Source: Lachnospiraceae bacterium UBA1258
Lineage (GTDB): Bacteria > Bacillota > Clostridia > Lachnospirales > Lachnospiraceae
Direction: 5' to 3'
Length of the DNA stretch: 20,357 bases
NCBI GenBank assembly: GCA_002308235.1
Contig: DBVS01000103.1
Location: forward strand, 1-20,357
A program made the position numbers and the translations under genes. Each line of letters starts with the position of its first letter. Positions within the stretch are counted from its first letter, which is position 1. The notes beneath the pieces were generated by a model that worked only from the letters and a program-made list of their open reading frames with translations, was not told the DNA's origin and made no database searches. Shown here one piece after another: positions 1 through 8,123 of this stretch.

Positions 1-1094
1 TAGGAATCGTGGGACTTCCCAACGTCGGGAAGAGCACACTTTTTAATTCGCTTACAAAGGCAGGGGCTCTGGCCGCAAACTATCCCTTTGCGACGATAGA
101 TCCCAATATCGGCGTGGTTCCGGTGCCCGATGAGAGAGTGGAGGCCCTGGGTAAGCTTTACAATACAAAGAAAGTGACCCACGCAACCATCGAGTTCGTG
201 GATATTGCGGGACTTGTCAAAGGCGCATCCAAAGGCGAAGGCCTGGGAAACCAGTTTCTTGCCAACATCAGGGAAGTGGATGCCATTGTCCATGTGGTAC
301 GCTGTTTTGACGATTCAAACATTATCCACGTGGACGGAAGCATCGATCCTGTCAGAGATATCGAAACAATCAATCTTGAACTTATTTTTTCTGACATGGA
401 AATACTGGAGAGAAGAATCGCAAAGGTATCCCGTGCCGCAAACAACGACAAGAAATACGCCAAGGAACGCGATTTTGCCCAGGAGGTTTACAAGCATCTT
501 GAGGCGGGAAAACTCGCAAAGACCTTTGAAGTTCCCGATGACGAGGATTTAAGGGAGTTCTTTGCTTCGTATAATCTGCTTACCGCAAAGCCCGTAATAT
601 ACGCAGCAAACGTAGCTGAGAGCGACTGCGCCGATGACGGAAATTCCAATAAGTACGTTCAGGCTGTAAGAGAGTTTGCAAAGAAAGACGGAAGCGAAGT
701 GTTCGTGATCAGCGCCCAGATCGAGCAGGAGATCGCCGAAATGGAAGATGACGAAAAGCAGATGTTCCTTGAAGAACTGGGCCTTAAGGAATCGGGCCTT
801 GATAAACTTATAGCCGCATCCTACAGACTTCTGGGTCTTATGAGCTTTTTGACCGCCGGTGAAGACGAGTGCAGAGCCTGGACAATTAAAGTGGGTACCA
901 AGGCACCTCAGGCGGCCGGAAAGATACACTCCGATTTTGAGAGAGGCTTTATCAAAGCCGAAGTCGTCAATTACAAGAACCTTCTTGAATGCGGTTCCCT
1001 TGCGGCTGCCAGAGAAAAAGCACTGGTAGGCATGGAAGGAAAGGACTACGTGGTCAAAGACGGAGATGTGATTCTGTTCAGATTCAATGTATAG
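1..1094 (+). CDS. ychF: Redox-regulated P-loop ATPase YchF (Obg family), 5' end cut by window edge
   Basis: YchF/OLA1 is a universally conserved cytosolic Obg-family protein that hydrolyses ATP rather than GTP and associates with ribosomes. Reading frame 3 is open from the left edge: the codons before the first possible start (GTG at 9) encode G-I-V, matching the usual family N-terminus just before GLPNVGKST, so the true start lies a few codons outside the window. Visible motifs are the P-loop GLPNVGKST, the switch II DIAGLVKGASKGEGLGN, the HVVRCF segment, and NVAE in place of the GTP-specifying NKxD, as expected for the ATP-preferring subfamily. A coiled-coil insertion follows (about residues 130-180) and a TGS domain forms the C-terminal 85 or so residues, ending GDVILFRFNV. 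The length, about 366 residues once completed, is normal. A terminator follows 50 bases downstream, so it is transcriptionally separate from the next genes. Confidence 0.96.
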   Translation, partial: GIVGLPNVGKSTLFNSLTKAGALAANYPFATIDPNIGVVPVPDERVEALGKLYNTKKVTHATIEFVDIAGLVKGASKGEGLGNQFLANIREVDAIVHVVRCFDDSNIIHVDGSIDPVRDIETINLELIFSDMEILERRIAKVSRAANNDKKYAKERDFAQEVYKHLEAGKLAKTFEVPDDEDLREFFASYNLLTAKPVIYAANVAESDCADDGNSNKYVQAVREFAKKDGSEVFVISAQIEQEIAEMEDDEKQMFLEELGLKESGLDKLIAASYRLLGLMSFLTAGEDECRAWTIKVGTKAPQAAGKIHSDFERGFIKAEVVNYKNLLECGSLAAAREKALVGMEGKDYVVKDGDVILFRFNV

Positions 1095-1144
1095 TGTTAA
1101 CGAATAATTATTTTTGTTGACATAACTATATATAGTGCTATTCG

Positions 1145-1184
1145 AAAGAGCCTTGCACAATATTGTGTGCAAGGCTCTTTTTTT
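1145..1184 (+). terminator. Intrinsic terminator after ychF
   Basis: A perfect 15-bp stem (1145-1159 with 1166-1180) closes a 6-base loop and runs into a T tract through 1184. It ends the ychF transcript and insulates the division operon downstream. Confidence 0.93.
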
Positions 1185-1190
1185 GTCCCC

Positions 1191-1214
1191 AAACCGCATA
1201 AAATCGCGGTTTTT
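1191..1214 (+). terminator. Second, weaker terminator-like hairpin
   Basis: AAACCGC (1191-1197) pairs with GCGGTTT (1206-1212) across an 8-base loop, with a short run of five T. It sits 7 bases after the main terminator and may act as a backup stop before the mraZ promoter. The T run is short, so its efficiency is doubtful. Confidence 0.45.
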
Positions 1215-1228
1215 CGTGAAAAAAACCC

Positions 1229-1257
1229 TTGCATTTATCTTAAAACTTTATTAAAAT
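1229..1257 (+). promoter_or_regulatory. Sigma-A promoter of the dcw operon
   Basis: TTGCAT (1229-1234), a 17-bp spacer and TAAAAT (1252-1257) form a good housekeeping promoter. The -10 box is immediately followed by the first GTGG box, so the start point (about 1263-1265) falls inside the MraZ operator. Confidence 0.8.
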
Positions 1258-1305
1258 GTGGGTATAAGTGGTAGAGAGTGGTAAAGATGTGGTGAAAAGT
1301 GGTAA
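1258..1305 (+). promoter_or_regulatory. MraZ operator: five GTGG boxes at 10-11 bp spacing
   Basis: GTGG occurs at 1258, 1268, 1278, 1289 and 1299, giving spacings of 10, 10, 11 and 10 bp, all on the same strand and so on one helical face. The extended boxes fit GTGGTRA, the first being GTGGGTA. MraZ is known to bind arrays of short direct GTGG/TGGG repeats in its own promoter and repress the dcw operon. The location, at and just after the transcription start and before mraZ, fits autorepression. Binding is inferred from the pattern. Confidence 0.88.
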
Positions 1306-1330
1306 ATTCGTTCTGAAGTAGGTGATGAGT

Positions 1331-1756
1331 ATGTTTATGGGTGAATACAATCACACAGTGGACGAAAAAGGCAGACTCATCATTCCTTCGAAGTTCCGAG
1401 AGGAACTGGGCGACGAATTCGTTGTTACGAAAGGACTGGACGGCTGCCTGTTTGTGTATGCTCCGAGCGAATGGACACTTCTGGAAGAGAAATTAAAGGC
1501 TTTGCCCCTTACCAACAAAGACGCCAGAGCATTCGTAAGATTCATGCTGGCGGGTGCAGCCCAGGTAGAACCCGACAAACAGGGAAGGATCCTTCTTCCT
1601 CAGGTTTTAAGAACTTTCGCGGGACTTGATAAGGACGTGGTGCTTATCGGAGTCGCAAGCCGCATAGAAATCTGGAACAAAGATAAATGGGACGACGCTT
1701 CAATGGCCGGTGACATGGACGAGATAGCGGAGAAGATGGCGGACCTGGGAATCTAA
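1331..1756 (+). CDS. mraZ: Transcriptional regulator MraZ
   Basis: MraZ is a DNA-binding regulator that forms oligomeric rings and controls the dcw operon through repeats in its own promoter. The protein is 141 residues with two tandem SpoVT/AbrB-like swapped-hairpin domains: residues 4-47 carry DEKGR (11-15), and residues 76-118 carry DKQGR (82-86) followed by the I-L-L-P turn. The start at ATG 1331 is chosen over GTG 1322 and ATG 1325 because it gives the family N-terminus MFMGEY and has AGGTGA (1320-1325) five bases upstream, which the earlier starts would overlap. It is the first gene of the operon, and the five GTGG boxes lie 26-73 bases upstream in its 5' leader. rsmH begins one base after the stop. 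Confidence 0.96.
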   Translation: MFMGEYNHTVDEKGRLIIPSKFREELGDEFVVTKGLDGCLFVYAPSEWTLLEEKLKALPLTNKDARAFVRFMLAGAAQVEPDKQGRILLPQVLRTFAGLDKDVVLIGVASRIEIWNKDKWDDASMAGDMDEIAEKMADLGI

Positions 1757-1757
1757 G

Positions 1758-2693
1758 ATGGAATTCAAACATTATTCGGTAATGCTTAACGAGACCATAG
1801 AAGGCCTCAACATAAAACCCGACGGAGCTTATCTTGACGGGACCCTTGGAGGAGCGGGACATTCTTCCGTAATCGCTTCAAAACTTTCGGACAAAGGAAG
1901 ACTTTACGGAGTGGATCAGGATGAAGATGCCATAAAGGCAGCATCCGAGAGACTAAAACCCTTTGAAGACCGCGTAACGATCATCAAATCCAATTACAGA
2001 GAAGCGATTGGAATCCTTAAAAACATGGGTGTAAAGGGACTGGACGGAATTCTTCTTGACCTTGGAGTTTCTTCCTTCCAGCTTGACAACGAGGAAAGAG
2101 GTTTTTCCTACAGATTCGACACTCCCCTTGATATGCGGATGGATAAGGATGCAAGCCTTACCGCGAGAGATATCGTAAACACCTACTCAAAAGAAGATCT
2201 TGCAAGGATAATCGAAAACTACGGCGAAGACAGATTCGCAAGAAACATAGCAAAGCACATCGTGGAAGCAAGGGCCGAAAAGCCCATAGAAACCACCTTT
2301 GAATTAAACGAGATAATCAAAGCTTCGATTCCCATGAAAATTCAGGCAACGGGAGGCCATCCTTCAAAGAGAACCTTTCAGGCCATCAGGATCGAGTGCA
2401 ACCACGAGCTGGAAGTCCTTAAAGAATCTCTTGACGAGATGATAGATTTCTTAAATCCCGGAGGAAGGATAGCAATAATAACCTTCCATTCCCTGGAAGA
2501 CAGGATAGTAAAGGATAAGTTCAAAGAAAAAGAAAACCCCTGCATATGCCCGCCGAACTTTCCGGTATGTGTATGCGGAAGAAAACCTCTGGGACACACG
2601 GTTACGAGAAAACCCATAGTTCCCTCGGAAGAAGAGTTAAACGAAAATTCAAGATCCAAAAGCGCCAAGCTTCGTATTTTTGAGAGGATATAA
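1758..2693 (+). CDS. rsmH: 16S rRNA (cytosine(1402)-N(4))-methyltransferase RsmH (MraW)
   Basis: RsmH transfers a methyl group from S-adenosylmethionine to N4 of C1402 in 16S rRNA, in the ribosomal P site. The protein has 311 residues, the normal size. The SAM-binding stretch is YLDGTLGGAGHS (25-36), followed by the acidic GVDQDEDA (51-58). The catalytic-region motif GILLDLGVSSFQLD (97-110), RGFSYRFDTPLDMRMD, GGHPSKRTFQAIRIE and HSLEDRIVK are all intact. A Cys-rich stretch near residues 258-273 (CICPPNFPVCVCG) is typical. Its ATG starts one base after the mraZ stop and its upstream SD is weak, so translation is probably coupled to mraZ. The next ORF begins 3 bases after its stop. mraZ-rsmH is the standard opening of dcw clusters. 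Confidence 0.97.
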   Translation: MEFKHYSVMLNETIEGLNIKPDGAYLDGTLGGAGHSSVIASKLSDKGRLYGVDQDEDAIKAASERLKPFEDRVTIIKSNYREAIGILKNMGVKGLDGILLDLGVSSFQLDNEERGFSYRFDTPLDMRMDKDASLTARDIVNTYSKEDLARIIENYGEDRFARNIAKHIVEARAEKPIETTFELNEIIKASIPMKIQATGGHPSKRTFQAIRIECNHELEVLKESLDEMIDFLNPGGRIAIITFHSLEDRIVKDKFKEKENPCICPPNFPVCVCGRKPLGHTVTRKPIVPSEEELNENSRSKSAKLRIFERI

Positions 2694-2696
2694 GCA

Positions 2697-3173
2697 ATGA
2701 ACGACACACGTCAGGGAAGACAATTCAATAACAGAACACCTTACATGTACGGAAACGCCGCAAGAAACATCGACGTTCGCAAGGCTATCGAAGAGGCACC
2801 CACCGGTGAACCTTTAAGAACCTTAAGGGGAGAAAGAAAGAAAGCTCACAAGATGCACATGGGCTTTGTTTACGTTCTCTTTCTTGCCGCTGCCGTTGTC
2901 GTTATGGGATATGCGCTTATTTCTTACTTAAAACTTCAATCGGAGATAACTTCCCTTTCCGACAGCATTTCCGTTCATCAGACAGCACTCAACAACTTAA
3001 CACTTGCAAATGACGATGAGTATAGTAAAATGATAAATGCAGTTGACTTTGATGAGATCAAGCGGATTGCAATCGAAGAACTCGGCATGGTTTATGCGTC
3101 GGAAGACCAGATTATCGCTTATACTCGCGAGAACAGCGATTATGTGAGGCAGATAAACGACCTGTCGGACTGA
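2697..3173 (+). CDS. ftsL: FtsL-like septal membrane protein
   Basis: This 158-residue bitopic membrane protein sits in the invariant ftsL position between rsmH and the PBP gene. It has a basic cytoplasmic N-terminus of about 54 residues ending in GERKKAHK, one transmembrane helix at about residues 55-77, and an extracellular heptad-like coiled coil (about 78-105) followed by a conserved-looking segment (VDFDEIKRIAIEELGMVYA). This layout matches FtsL, which pairs with DivIC/FtsB and FtsQ to activate FtsW-PBP septal synthesis. FtsL sequences diverge greatly, so the call rests on topology and synteny more than sequence. The ATG lies 3 bases after the rsmH stop. The N-terminal tail is longer than that of B. 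subtilis FtsL. Confidence 0.85.
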   Translation: MNDTRQGRQFNNRTPYMYGNAARNIDVRKAIEEAPTGEPLRTLRGERKKAHKMHMGFVYVLFLAAAVVVMGYALISYLKLQSEITSLSDSISVHQTALNNLTLANDDEYSKMINAVDFDEIKRIAIEELGMVYASEDQIIAYTRENSDYVRQINDLSD

Positions 3174-3186
3174 TGCAGGTGTTATT

Positions 3187-5193
3187 TTGGTAAAAAGCAG
3201 TAATAAAAAAGCAGCCAAGTCGGCGGAAAGAGGCCGCGCCAGAAGTGTTTCAAACAGACTGGGAGTATTCTTTTTAGCAGTACTCCTTGTTTTTGTTGCA
3301 TTGTCTGTGCGCCTTTTTTTTATTACCAGAGACAACAGCGCGGTCTATCAGCAGAAGATCCTTTCACAGCAGATATACGATTCCCAGGTGATAAACGCCA
3401 AACGCGGTGAGATCGTCGATGCAAACGGTACCGTCCTTGCCGCCAGCAAAGAGGTGTATAACGTCATCCTTGATGTTAAACAGCTTCGCTTAAAGAATGA
3501 ATCAAACGGAAATAATATAGCTCAAACGACTACTGTTGAGGCTCTTGTCAATATTTTCGGAGCAGACAGAGTTACCGTAAACAAGTATATCGAGGCAGTT
3601 CCCGATTCCCAGTATTATGTGGTGAAACGCGGCATAACCTACGAGGAAATGAGCCGTTTCCTTCCCCTTATCACCAAACCGGAAGAGGGAAATCTTGAGC
3701 AGAGCCTTTATAACAAGGATATAACGGGCGTCTGGTTCGAAAAATACTATGTCAGATACTATCCCCAGAATTCTCTTGCCTGCGATGTGATAGGTTTTTC
3801 CCTTTCCGACGGAAATGCTTCCTACGGACTGGAAGAATACTATAACGATGTGCTTACGGGTACCGCCGGCAGAAGATACGGCTACTTAAGCGATGAGGCC
3901 TTGATGGAGACCACCACCATTCCCGCCACCGACGGAAACACTCTGGTGACCACTATCGATGCCAATATCCAGATGATGGTCGAAAAACGCCTTAAGGCCT
4001 TCAGCGACCAGTACAAGGACAATGCCAGAAAGGGCCTTGGTGCCAACAACATCGGCTGTATCGTCATGCGTGCGAATACGGGCGAAGTTCTGGCCATGGC
4101 CAGTTATCCCAACTATAACTTAAACGATCCCATGGATCTTAGCAGCCTTTATACCGAAGAAGATCTTAAGAAAATGAGCGAAGAGGGTACCCTCAGGGAT
4201 GCTTACGATGCTCTTTGGAAGAATTACTGTATTGCGGATACTTACGAGCCCGGTTCCGTAATGAAACCCTTCACCGTGGCCATGGGCCTTGAAACGGGCA
4301 CCATTAAGGGAAATGAATCATATTTCTGCGGAGGCTCTCTGGTGGTTGCCAATCATGAGATTGCCTGCCACAACACAAACGGTGACGGCTGGCTTACGGT
4401 AAAGGGTGCTGTTGCCCAGTCCTGTAACGTGGCCCTCATGCAGATGGTTGAAAAGATCGGCGCAAAGAACTTTCTTGATTATCAGAGCGTATTCAATATA
4501 GGCCTTCGTACTAACATCGATCTGGCGGGTGAGAGCCGCACGGATGCCCTTGTTTTCAACGAAAAGACCCTTAATGCCTCCGAACTTGCCACCTCGAGCT
4601 TCGGACAGGGCTTTAACGTGACCATGATCCAGATGGCTGCAGGCTATGCGGCCCTTGTAAACGGCGGTTACTATTATGAACCCCACGTTGTTTCAAAAAT
4701 ATTGAGTTCAAGCGGTTCTGTGGTAAAGAACATTGAGCCCAGACTCATCAAACAGGTTATTTCCAACAACACCTCCGATATAATCAGAGATTACTGCAAT
4801 GCCGTTGTTACCGACGGAACCGGCTGGAGAGCAAAGCCCGCGGGCTATGCCATCGGCGGTAAGACCGGTACGGCCGAAACCGTTCCGAGAGGAAACGGAG
4901 AGTACGTGGTTTCTTTTGCCTGTCACGTACCTGCGGATAATCCCGAGATCATCTGCTATGTTGTTATCGATCGTCCCAATGTTTCAAAGCAGGAGGACGC
5001 AAAATATTCGTCCATAGTTTCAAAACAGATACTTACGGACATACTCCCTTATTTGAATATTCCCATGACGGAAGAACTGACGGACGCACAGAAGCAGGAA
5101 CTTGAGGAATTGGATCTTTCCGTTCTTACAAACCGCGGGGAAGAATCCGAAGATGAAGAAAAGAAGGAGGAAGGCGCAACAAACGGAAATTGA
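3187..5193 (+). CDS. Class B penicillin-binding protein (FtsI/PbpB-type septal transpeptidase)
   Basis: This is a membrane-anchored DD-transpeptidase that crosslinks septal peptidoglycan together with FtsW. It has 668 residues: a basic tail, a transmembrane helix at about 25-45, a PBP dimerisation domain starting at the AKRGEIVDANG motif, and a transpeptidase domain with all three catalytic motifs, SVMK (Ser357, Lys360), SCN (412-414) and KTG (559-561). The start is TTG 3187, supported by AGGTG at 3177-3181 with a 5-base spacer. No PASTA domain is evident; the C-terminus ends in a short acidic/Lys tail (EESEDEEKKEE), unlike B. subtilis PbpB or SpoVD, which carry PASTA repeats. It starts 13 bases after ftsL and overlaps or abuts mraY. 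Whether it is the vegetative enzyme or SpoVD-like cannot be settled, but it is the only PBP in the cluster, so vegetative division is favoured. Confidence 0.95.
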   Translation: MVKSSNKKAAKSAERGRARSVSNRLGVFFLAVLLVFVALSVRLFFITRDNSAVYQQKILSQQIYDSQVINAKRGEIVDANGTVLAASKEVYNVILDVKQLRLKNESNGNNIAQTTTVEALVNIFGADRVTVNKYIEAVPDSQYYVVKRGITYEEMSRFLPLITKPEEGNLEQSLYNKDITGVWFEKYYVRYYPQNSLACDVIGFSLSDGNASYGLEEYYNDVLTGTAGRRYGYLSDEALMETTTIPATDGNTLVTTIDANIQMMVEKRLKAFSDQYKDNARKGLGANNIGCIVMRANTGEVLAMASYPNYNLNDPMDLSSLYTEEDLKKMSEEGTLRDAYDALWKNYCIADTYEPGSVMKPFTVAMGLETGTIKGNESYFCGGSLVVANHEIACHNTNGDGWLTVKGAVAQSCNVALMQMVEKIGAKNFLDYQSVFNIGLRTNIDLAGESRTDALVFNEKTLNASELATSSFGQGFNVTMIQMAAGYAALVNGGYYYEPHVVSKILSSSGSVVKNIEPRLIKQVISNNTSDIIRDYCNAVVTDGTGWRAKPAGYAIGGKTGTAETVPRGNGEYVVSFACHVPADNPEIICYVVIDRPNVSKQEDAKYSSIVSKQILTDILPYLNIPMTEELTDAQKQELEELDLSVLTNRGEESEDEEKKEEGATNGN

Positions 5194-5210
5194 CCCTGCG
5201 CCCCGAATTT

Positions 5211-6170
5211 ATGGCTAAAACACTGATCTTTGCGGGTATAGCCGCATTTATCGTAAGCGTTATCGCAGGACGGCTTATTATTCCTGTTTTAAGAAGGATA
5301 AAAGCAGGCCAGACGGAAAGGGAAGACGGCCCCGAATCCCACCTTAAAAAAGCGGGAACTCCGGTGATGGGAGGCTTTATTTTCCTTATTTCTTCTACTC
5401 TTGTAGGCCTTTTCTTTATAAAAGACTGTAAAGAAATGATTCCCATGCTGATCCTTACCTGGGTCTTTGCGGGGATAGGTTTTATCGATGACTATATCAA
5501 GGTGGTATTGAAACGGTCTTTAGGCTTGAGAGCATGGCAGAAGCTTGTTTTGCAGACCATTGCGGCCACAGCCTTTTCTTTGTACCTGTATTTCATGGAT
5601 GGATATGAGTTTTCAAGTCTCATTCCCTTTATGGCGGGTAAGAGCGTAAACTTCGGCGTATTCTCTGTTCCGATCTGTGTATTTATCATTGTGGGCACCG
5701 CCAACGGATCCAATTTCACCGACGGTGTGGACGGCCTTGAATCAAGCGTAACTACGGCGATTCTCGGTTTTCTTCTTGCCATCGGGCTCGTTTTAAAGAG
5801 CGACCTGCCGGTGGTCTGTGCCGTATTTATGGGAAGTCTTATGGGCTTTCTTGTATATAATGTTTACAAAGCAAAAGTATTTATGGGAGATACCGGTTCC
5901 CTGGCCCTGGGCGGACTTGTTTCCGGCATCGCGCTTTTGCTTCATCTTGAACTTTTCCTTCCCATTATTGCGGTCATTTATTTCGTGGAAGTATTGAGCG
6001 TGATTATTCAGGTGCTTTATTTTAAGGCAACTCACGGAAAACGCATATTCAGGATGACACCCATCCATCATCATTTTGAACTCGGAGGCTGGACGGAGAC
6101 CAAGGTCGTTTACATGTTTACCCTTGTAACGATACTTCTCTGTGCGGTTTCATTTGCTTTGTTTGTATAG
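5211..6170 (+). CDS. mraY: Phospho-N-acetylmuramoyl-pentapeptide-transferase MraY
   Basis: MraY transfers phospho-MurNAc-pentapeptide from UDP to undecaprenyl phosphate, making lipid I at the cytoplasmic face of the membrane. The 319-residue polytopic protein has the family landmarks: GQTEREDGPESH near the N-terminus, the Asp pair in FIDDY (Asp93-94), NFTDGVDGL (168-176), MGDTGS with Asp227, and the HHH of PIHHHFE (286-288). ATG 5211 gives the N-terminal length usual for the family. TTG 5190, in the same frame and overlapping the PBP stop as TTGA, would add seven residues. Neither has a well-placed SD: the only strong one (AAGGAGG at 5164-5170) is 19 bases before TTG 5190 and 40 before ATG 5211. 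Translation may be coupled to the PBP gene. murE and murF, often found beside it, are missing here. Confidence 0.95.
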   Translation: MAKTLIFAGIAAFIVSVIAGRLIIPVLRRIKAGQTEREDGPESHLKKAGTPVMGGFIFLISSTLVGLFFIKDCKEMIPMLILTWVFAGIGFIDDYIKVVLKRSLGLRAWQKLVLQTIAATAFSLYLYFMDGYEFSSLIPFMAGKSVNFGVFSVPICVFIIVGTANGSNFTDGVDGLESSVTTAILGFLLAIGLVLKSDLPVVCAVFMGSLMGFLVYNVYKAKVFMGDTGSLALGGLVSGIALLLHLELFLPIIAVIYFVEVLSVIIQVLYFKATHGKRIFRMTPIHHHFELGGWTETKVVYMFTLVTILLCAVSFALFV

Positions 6171-6178
6171 GTGAAAGC

Positions 6179-7387
6179 ATGCAACCCAAGAAATTTCTTT
6201 TCGGAAACAAAAGGTATTTTGATTTTTCACTCCTTTTCATTGTGCTTTTCCTGCTGGCATTCGGACTAGTAATGGTATTTTCCACCAGTTCCTATGCTTC
6301 TTCCCTTGCCCATGACGGGGACGGGCTTTTCTTCCTTCGAAGACAGCTTATTTCCGTAGCGGTGGGTCTTTTTATGATGGTCGTCGTAAGCTTTATTCCC
6401 TTTGGAATTTACAAGAGGTTTGCCCTTCTTATTTACCTTGCTTCGATCCTTTGTATCCTTTTGGTTCTGCCTTTGGGACGTACCATTAACGGTGCGAGAC
6501 GCTGGATTTATGTTTTCGGTATGTCAATACAGCCTGCGGAGATCGTAAAGATCGGAATAATCATCTTTACGGCGACGCTTCTTTCAAAAATGAGCAACAA
6601 AGAACGCACCTCCTGGAAGGGAGTGCTTCTTACGCTTATTCCCGCGGGAATCATAAGCGCAATGTTATATTTCATTACAACCAACTTAAGTTCTGCGATC
6701 ATTGTGGCTTTGATTGCGGCATGCATGCTTATGATAGCGGCTCCCAAGTGCTATAAACTCTATATTCTTCTGGCTCTTGCGGGCATAGGTACGGTTGCCC
6801 TGATCATTCTGATCGTAAAGGGCGCAGGCAGCGGAAGCCTCGGATTCAGAGGAGAAAGAATTCTTGCATGGCTTAATCCCGAAGCCTACGCGGACGGCAA
6901 AGGTTTCCAGATACTTCAGTCCCTTTACGGCATCGGCTCCGGCGGGATCTGGGGTAAGGGTCTTGGCAAGAGTATGCAGAAACTGGGATTCCTTCCCGAA
7001 GCATCCAACGACATGATCTTTTCGATTATATGTGAAGAACTGGGACTTTTCGGCGGACTTGCGGTCATCCTTATGTTCATCCTTCTTTTATGGAGGATCC
7101 GTGATGCAAGCGTTTACTGTACCGATATGTTCGGAAACCTTCTTGTTACCGGCGTTTTTGCCCATATAGCCATTCAGGTAATAATCAATATAGCGGTTGC
7201 AAGCAACTCGATCCCCAACACCGGTATGCCCCTTCCTTTCATAAGCTACGGCGGTTCCAGCGTTATCTTTATCCTTATGGAGATCGGGCTTGTGATGAAT
7301 GTGGCCCGTCATTCCGACTTTAAGGAAGCGCCTGCACCTGCACCCGCAGAGGATAAAGACGGAGAGGATAATGAAGCAGAAGAATAA
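6179..7387 (+). CDS. ftsW: SEDS peptidoglycan glycosyltransferase FtsW
   Basis: FtsW polymerises lipid II into glycan strands at the septum, working with the class B PBP. The 402-residue protein has about ten predicted membrane helices and the SEDS signatures: GARRWI after helix 3-4, QPAEIVKI, the extracellular GKGLGKSMQKLGFLPEASND with the putative catalytic Asp278, FSIICEELG, and the C-terminal NTGMPLPFISYGGSS. The last 25 residues form a cytoplasmic Ala/Pro/Glu-rich tail (PAPAPAEDKDGED). ATG 6179 has AGGTG (6169-6173) five bases upstream. The C-terminal coding sequence overlaps the start of ftsQ by 17 bases. FtsW rather than RodA is chosen because of the position in the dcw cluster; the sequence alone would not exclude RodA. 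Confidence 0.93.
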   Translation: MQPKKFLFGNKRYFDFSLLFIVLFLLAFGLVMVFSTSSYASSLAHDGDGLFFLRRQLISVAVGLFMMVVVSFIPFGIYKRFALLIYLASILCILLVLPLGRTINGARRWIYVFGMSIQPAEIVKIGIIIFTATLLSKMSNKERTSWKGVLLTLIPAGIISAMLYFITTNLSSAIIVALIAACMLMIAAPKCYKLYILLALAGIGTVALIILIVKGAGSGSLGFRGERILAWLNPEAYADGKGFQILQSLYGIGSGGIWGKGLGKSMQKLGFLPEASNDMIFSIICEELGLFGGLAVILMFILLLWRIRDASVYCTDMFGNLLVTGVFAHIAIQVIINIAVASNSIPNTGMPLPFISYGGSSVIFILMEIGLVMNVARHSDFKEAPAPAPAEDKDGEDNEAEE

Positions 7388-8111
7388 AAGAAAACTGCCC
7401 CTTTTTGTGAAAATCCTCCTGGTTCTTGTTATCCTGGCGGGACTTATCACGGGCGGCATATTTTATATACTTAAGAACTATACAGTGGAAACCGTTACCA
7501 TCGACGGCAATTTCCACTATACGGACGAAGAAATCAAAAATCTGGTAATGACCGGAAGATTCGGAAACAATTCCATATATCTTTCGTACAAATACAAGAA
7601 CCGCGAGATCAAAGACATTCCCTTTGTGGAGACTATAAGCGTTAAGATCCTTTCGCCCAATTCCGTTCACATAAGCGTTTACGAAAAGGCCCTGGCGGGT
7701 TTTATCGAGTATCTGGGAAGATATATTTATTTTGACAGAGACGGAGTGGTGGTGGAAAGCTCCACGGTAAAGACCGAGGGTATTCCCGAGGTCGTGGGTG
7801 TGGATTTTGATTATGTCGTGCTTTATGAAAAACTGCCCGCATCGGATCCGAAACTTTTTGCAAAGGTTTTGAACATAACAAAACTGATGACAAAGTACAA
7901 TGTGGACGCCGAAAAGATGTATTTCAAAGAAAACGGTGACATCGTGATCTACAGGGGAAAGATAACCGTCAACCTGGGAAACGAGAACAATCTCGACATT
8001 AAGATAATGAACCTTCCATCCATCCTGAAGAATCTTACCGGCATGAGCGGGACCCTTCGAATGGAAAATTACGACGAAAATACCAGGAAAGTATCCTTTG
8101 AACCCGATTAA
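7371..8111 (+). CDS. ftsQ: Cell division protein FtsQ/DivIB
   Basis: This is a bitopic septal protein that scaffolds the FtsQ/DivIB-FtsL-DivIC complex. The 246-residue protein has a Lys-rich cytoplasmic tail (MKQKNKRK), one transmembrane helix at about 11-33, then an extracytoplasmic POTRA domain beginning TVETVTIDGNFHYTDEEI and including the VETISVKILSPNSVHISVYEKA strand pair, followed by the beta domain (YFDRDGVVVE, the 'Y-D..G' element of this family). ATG 7371 is preceded by GGAGAGG (7361-7367) and lies inside the 3' end of ftsW (17-base overlap). An open frame extends upstream to 7299, but only as a shadow of ftsW. murD follows 12 bases after its stop. Confidence 0.92.
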   Translation: MKQKNKRKLPLFVKILLVLVILAGLITGGIFYILKNYTVETVTIDGNFHYTDEEIKNLVMTGRFGNNSIYLSYKYKNREIKDIPFVETISVKILSPNSVHISVYEKALAGFIEYLGRYIYFDRDGVVVESSTVKTEGIPEVVGVDFDYVVLYEKLPASDPKLFAKVLNITKLMTKYNVDAEKMYFKENGDIVIYRGKITVNLGNENNLDIKIMNLPSILKNLTGMSGTLRMENYDENTRKVSFEPD

Positions 8112-8123
8112 GAGGAATTAAAA

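Noticed and set aside
1117..1136. TTGACA with downstream TATAGT before the ychF terminator, as a promoter
   Set aside because: The spacer is only about 8 bp, no good -10 lies at 16-18 bp, and any transcript would run straight into the terminator.
549..1199. 216-codon open frame on the minus strand
   Set aside because: It is antisense to ychF and includes the terminator stem. It has no ribosome site and its translation resembles no protein family.
1258..1305. GTGG repeat array as a CRISPR-like or mobile repeat
   Set aside because: The units are 4-7 bases with helical phasing and sit at an mraZ promoter, which is fully explained as an MraZ operator.
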